DNA of 64,000 nt from Thalassotalea euphylliae (GTDB lineage: Bacteria > Pseudomonadota > Gammaproteobacteria > Enterobacterales > Alteromonadaceae), in assembly GCF_003390335.1 (NCBI RefSeq), contig NZ_QUOU01000001.1, positions 3,286,001 to 3,350,000 of the forward strand, written 5' to 3'. The notes beneath the pieces are model-generated. The model was given only the letters and a program-made list of their open reading frames with translations, did not search any database and was not told the origin of the DNA. A program made the position numbers and the translations under genes. Position 1 is the first letter of the stretch. Every line of letters begins with the position of its first letter. Below, piece by piece: positions 61,175 to 64,000 of the stretch.

Positions 61175-61663
61175 ATGGCTGTCGACATTTTCCTGTATTT
61201 AACAAAAATAGACGGGGAATCAAAAGATTCCACCCATGAAAAAGAAATCGATATATTGTCGTGGAGTTGGGGCATGACACAAAGCGGTACCACTCATATG
61301 GGTGGTGGTGGTGGCTCAGGCAAGGTGTCTGTCAATGATATTTCCTTCGTCAAATACATAGACTCCGCCTCCCACGCCTTGTTGCTCAGGTGTGCCTCAG
61401 GTGAACATATTGAAGAAGGCATACTTGTGGTGAGAAAAGCGGGTAAAGACCCGCTGGAATACCTCAAAATAACCATGACGAATATTATTGTTACCAGTGT
61501 GCAAACAGGTGGCTCTGGGGGAGAAGACAGGCTAACGGAGAGCGTTAGTTTGAATTTTGAACAAGTCAAATACGAGTATGTTGAGCAGAAAATGGACGGT
61601 ACAGGTGAGCCTGCGAAACCGTTCACTTGGAATATTTCTGCTAATGTACCTGAGCTTAAATAA
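61175..61663 (+). CDS. hcp: T6SS inner-tube protein Hcp
   Basis: 162 aa. Hexameric ring that forms the needle tube and carries small effectors. Hcp1-type pattern: MAVDIFLYLTKIDGESKDSTHEKEIDILSWSWGMTQSGT, then the glycine loop (MGGGGGSGKVSVNDISF), GGEDRLTESVSLNFEQVKYEYVEQ at the C-terminal side. Ribosome site AAGGAG. A stem-loop follows and may stabilise the abundant hcp message. Confidence 0.97.
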   Translation: MAVDIFLYLTKIDGESKDSTHEKEIDILSWSWGMTQSGTTHMGGGGGSGKVSVNDISFVKYIDSASHALLLRCASGEHIEEGILVVRKAGKDPLEYLKITMTNIIVTSVQTGGSGGEDRLTESVSLNFEQVKYEYVEQKMDGTGEPAKPFTWNISANVPELK

Positions 61664-61681
61664 AGGATAGTTGTTGCAAAT

Positions 61682-61703
61682 GTGTCGCTGCTTGCAGCGA
61701 CAC
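61682..61703 (+). terminator. Stem-loop after hcp
   Basis: GTGTCGCTG (61682-61690) pairs with CAGCGACAC (61695-61703) across CTTG. No T run follows, so it is more likely an mRNA-stabilising or partial-attenuation structure than a full terminator. A 146-base gap separates hcp from tagJ. Confidence 0.55.
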
Positions 61704-61809
61704 TGATGTCTATCGTCAATCACTTAACGCTATATATTTACTTTTTTTGCTCTGTGTTTTTGATTTTTAATTTTCATCTATAAACCTTCACCAGAGGCAC
61801 TGTCATCGT

Positions 61810-62667
61810 ATGAGTTATCAAGCTTTGATAAAGGAACACCTGCGCGCTGGCAAACTACACGAATGCCAAACCGAGGTTATTACTCGACTTAAACAGTCCC
61901 CTGATGATATTGAATTACGCATTTGTTTGTTTCAGTTGTTTTGTTTAACAGCGCAATTGGATCGCGCCTTAGATCAACTGACAACATTGGCTGAGCTAAG
62001 TGACCAAACCTTAGCCATGAAAAACACTTACCAGTCAATTATTCAGGCTGAACAAACCAGGCAACAAGTATTCACCGGTCAGCAAACAGTAACCATTTTC
62101 GGCAACTCTCCTGCTTGGTGTGAACACTATGTAAATGCCCTGCAACATTATTGCACTAACCAATTGTCGCAGAGCCAACAAGCTATCGCGCAAGGAGCTG
62201 AGCAAGCGCCCGCCATTGCAGGTAAGATTAATGGAGAACCCTTTCAATGGTTAGCTGATGCTGACGTCCGTTTAGGGCCAATCTTGGAAATTATGATCAA
62301 CGGAAAGTATTACTGGCTGCCGCAATCAAGCATTACGCAAATTAAGTTTGAGCCAATTGAAGATTTGCGCGATCTGGTTTGGCTACCCTGCCATATTACG
62401 CTTGTTGGTTTAGGTGAAATGATTGCGTTTATTCCAACCCGTTACCCCAATTTAAATAGCCATTTAGGTAAAGAGTACAGCGCTGAGAACAACCAGTATT
62501 TACTTGCCCAAGTCACTGATTGGCAAGAGCCGCTACCACAGTTTTATATTGGTAATGGCCTTCGTACACTATTGACAGATCAAGGTGAATATCCAGTCAC
62601 ACAAGTCACTGAGATCACGTTTGAGCAACATAACTCAGACCAGAAAAGTATTGAACAGGAAACCTAA
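61810..62667 (+). CDS. tagJ: T6SS accessory protein TagJ (ImpE/SciE)
   Basis: 285 aa. TagJ binds the sheath protein TssB1 in P. aeruginosa and is restricted to one class of T6SS. A TPR-like helical N terminus (IKEHLRAGKLHECQTEVITRLKQSPDDIELRICLFQLFCLTAQLDRALDQL-type) is followed by a C-terminal ImpE domain (NGEPFQWLADADVRLGPILEIMINGKYYWLPQSSITQIKFEPIEDLRDLVW). The ribosome site is weak. Its last base is the first of tssE. Confidence 0.92.
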   Translation: MSYQALIKEHLRAGKLHECQTEVITRLKQSPDDIELRICLFQLFCLTAQLDRALDQLTTLAELSDQTLAMKNTYQSIIQAEQTRQQVFTGQQTVTIFGNSPAWCEHYVNALQHYCTNQLSQSQQAIAQGAEQAPAIAGKINGEPFQWLADADVRLGPILEIMINGKYYWLPQSSITQIKFEPIEDLRDLVWLPCHITLVGLGEMIAFIPTRYPNLNSHLGKEYSAENNQYLLAQVTDWQEPLPQFYIGNGLRTLLTDQGEYPVTQVTEITFEQHNSDQKSIEQET

Positions 62668-63167
62668 TGCCTGAATTATCGCCTTTGGAAAGGTTGCAAC
62701 CTTCGCTACTAGACCGACTGACTGACGACGAGCCAAGCCAGCAGACAGAAAGCCGAGAACGCCGAATCATCAGTATTAATCAACTCAAAAAGCTAGTACA
62801 ACGCGATGTCTCTTGGCTGCTTAATACCCGAAATTTAGAAACCGTTGAAAACTTGAGTCGATACCCAGAAGTGCAAAGCTCAGTGCTTAATTACGGCATC
62901 TTAGATTTAGCAGGTATCCCGACATCAAGCTTTGACGAGCTGCGAATTGAACGCGCGTTAGTCAAATCGTTTCGTCAATTTGAATCTCGACTATTGCCAA
63001 ACTCGATAAAACTAAAAGCCAAAATCAATCGAGACGAGATGAATGCCAACGCCATCACCTTCGAGCTAATGGCCGACATGTGGGCACAGCCCATGCCGCT
63101 TCAGCTCTACATTGAAACGGATGTTGACTTGGAAAATGGCATGTTTAACTTTGCGAGAGTGAATTAA
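62667..63167 (+). CDS. tssE: T6SS baseplate protein TssE (gp25-like)
   Basis: 166 aa. Homologue of T4 phage gp25, nucleates the sheath. Starts LSPLERLQPSLLDRLTDDEPSQQTESRERRIISINQLKKLVQRDVSWLLNT and has the gp25 core YPEVQSSVLNYGILDLAG. Overlaps the tagJ stop by TAATG. The short gap to tssF supports one operon. Confidence 0.95.
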   Translation: MPELSPLERLQPSLLDRLTDDEPSQQTESRERRIISINQLKKLVQRDVSWLLNTRNLETVENLSRYPEVQSSVLNYGILDLAGIPTSSFDELRIERALVKSFRQFESRLLPNSIKLKAKINRDEMNANAITFELMADMWAQPMPLQLYIETDVDLENGMFNFARVN

Positions 63168-63169
63168 CC

Positions 63170-64000
63170 ATGGACCCTCGGCTGCTTGAACTTTATAACC
63201 AAGAACTCAAGTTCATCAGAGAAATGGGGGCAGAATTTGCCCAAGAATATCCGAAAGTTGCCAGCCGCTTGGGAATCGAGGGGTTTGACTGCGCCGACCC
63301 GTATGTCGAGCGCTTGTTAGAAGGCTTTGCATTTTTAACGTCAAGAATTCAGCTGCAACTCAATCAACAATTTCCCCGCTTTACTGAAAACTTAATTCAG
63401 CATTTGTTTCCAACGTATTTAATGCCCACTCCCTCGGTGTTAGTTGCCCAGCTTACGCCTGATATGGATGATGCCAGCTTACTCGATGGTGTTGAAATTA
63501 AACGCGACACGGCGCTGCGAAGCTTGCTCAGTAAAGGCGTACAAACCAGTTGCGAATACCGAACTGTCCAACCAACTCAGTTATTTCCGCTCCAGCTTGA
63601 AAGCGCTGAATACATCAATACCCAAGCCATTGCCGCCTATACGGCGCAAAGCAACACTAAACATCGCATTAAGGCAGGGATCTCAATCACTTTGTCCACC
63701 AGTGAGAACTTTGCATTACATGAAATAGCGCTCAACGAATTGTCACTTTACCTGCGCGGTTCAGAAGCGTTCCCAATGTACTTGTTTGAACTCCTGCTGT
63801 CAGGATTTGGCGAGTTATGGTTTCGCGATAATACGACTTCGGCTTGGAAAAAGGGTAATGAACATACGCAAATGACCAGTGATTGCACCGCCTACGACAA
63901 CGCACTGCTGCCCTACACGCCCCGATACTTTGATGGCTTTAGGCTGATTAAAGAGTACTTTTATTTTCCCAAGCGCCTGTTGTTTTTATCACTCACCGCA
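63170..64000 (+). CDS. tssF: T6SS baseplate protein TssF (5' part, runs off window)
   Basis: The ATG at 63170 opens 277 codons without a stop to the window end. The start MDPRLLELYNQELKFIREMG, then AQEYPKVASRLGIEG, CADPYVERLLEGFAFL and RFTENLIQHLFPTYLMPTPS, are the TssF (VasA) signature. Later KEYFYFPKRLLFL is also typical. The rest of the cluster (tssG, clpV, vgrG expected) lies beyond the window. Confidence 0.96.
   Translation, partial: MDPRLLELYNQELKFIREMGAEFAQEYPKVASRLGIEGFDCADPYVERLLEGFAFLTSRIQLQLNQQFPRFTENLIQHLFPTYLMPTPSVLVAQLTPDMDDASLLDGVEIKRDTALRSLLSKGVQTSCEYRTVQPTQLFPLQLESAEYINTQAIAAYTAQSNTKHRIKAGISITLSTSENFALHEIALNELSLYLRGSEAFPMYLFELLLSGFGELWFRDNTTSAWKKGNEHTQMTSDCTAYDNALLPYTPRYFDGFRLIKEYFYFPKRLLFLSLTA

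Overview
The window reads as a chromosomal segment of a marine gammaproteobacterium of the order Alteromonadales, most likely Colwelliaceae (Colwellia/Thalassotalea-like). This is inferred from gene order and protein character: pdxB-asd-fimV, fabB/mnmC/yfcL/epmC, grpE-dnaK-dnaJ, nadK-recN-bamE and ratB-ratA/smpB-ssrA are all classic gammaproteobacterial neighbourhoods, and the large TonB receptor, phasins and wax-ester synthase suit a marine heterotroph. No 16S or other phylogenetic marker is present, so the genus is a guess.

Layout. 1-4.4 kb: fimV (cut by the window edge, with acidic tandem repeats), asd and pdxB on the minus strand. 4.6-11.7 kb: a storage-lipid/envelope stretch with two phasins, a patatin phospholipase, and a run of DUF445 membrane protein, TetR regulator and WS/DGAT acyltransferase. 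11.7-18.4 kb: a DUF1439-like protein, fabB with candidate FabR and FadR sites, mnmC, yfcL, an NAD-kinase-like gene and epmC. 18.5-26.7 kb: TonB receptor, nhaA, an Lrp regulator, a complete IS256-family element inserted inside the lrp terminator hairpin, and two exported or membrane-anchored hypothetical proteins. 26.8-34.4 kb: dnaJ, dnaK and grpE, with two near-consensus sigma-32 promoters; then nadK, recN (LexA boxes) and bamE. 34.5-38 kb: a GST, an orphan lipoprotein, ratB-ratA, smpB and tmRNA.

Directly after ssrA (38.1-40.05 kb) is an A+T-rich three-gene cassette: a GHKL-ATPase protein, a DUF4325 STAS-like protein and a two-TM protein. It is the best candidate here for an undescribed system. 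40.2-47.6 kb: a prolyl oligopeptidase lipoprotein, an HPF-family ribosome factor, a LysR regulator, a small membrane protein with an SbtA-like bicarbonate permease, an Hsp20 with a long tail, and a DUF2798/MarR divergent pair. The hpf and sbtA upstream regions share the same bipartite operator, ATTAGAT-N36-ATCTAAT, which suggests one LysR regulon.

47.6-64 kb: a type VI secretion cluster in two divergent operons, in the order of the Pseudomonas aeruginosa H1 system. The minus operon is tagH-tssJ-tssK-tssL-tssM-tagF-pppA; the plus operon is tssA-tssB-tssC-hcp-tagJ-tssE-tssF, continuing off the window. The PppA phosphatase is present, but its partner kinase PpkA is not at the expected place.
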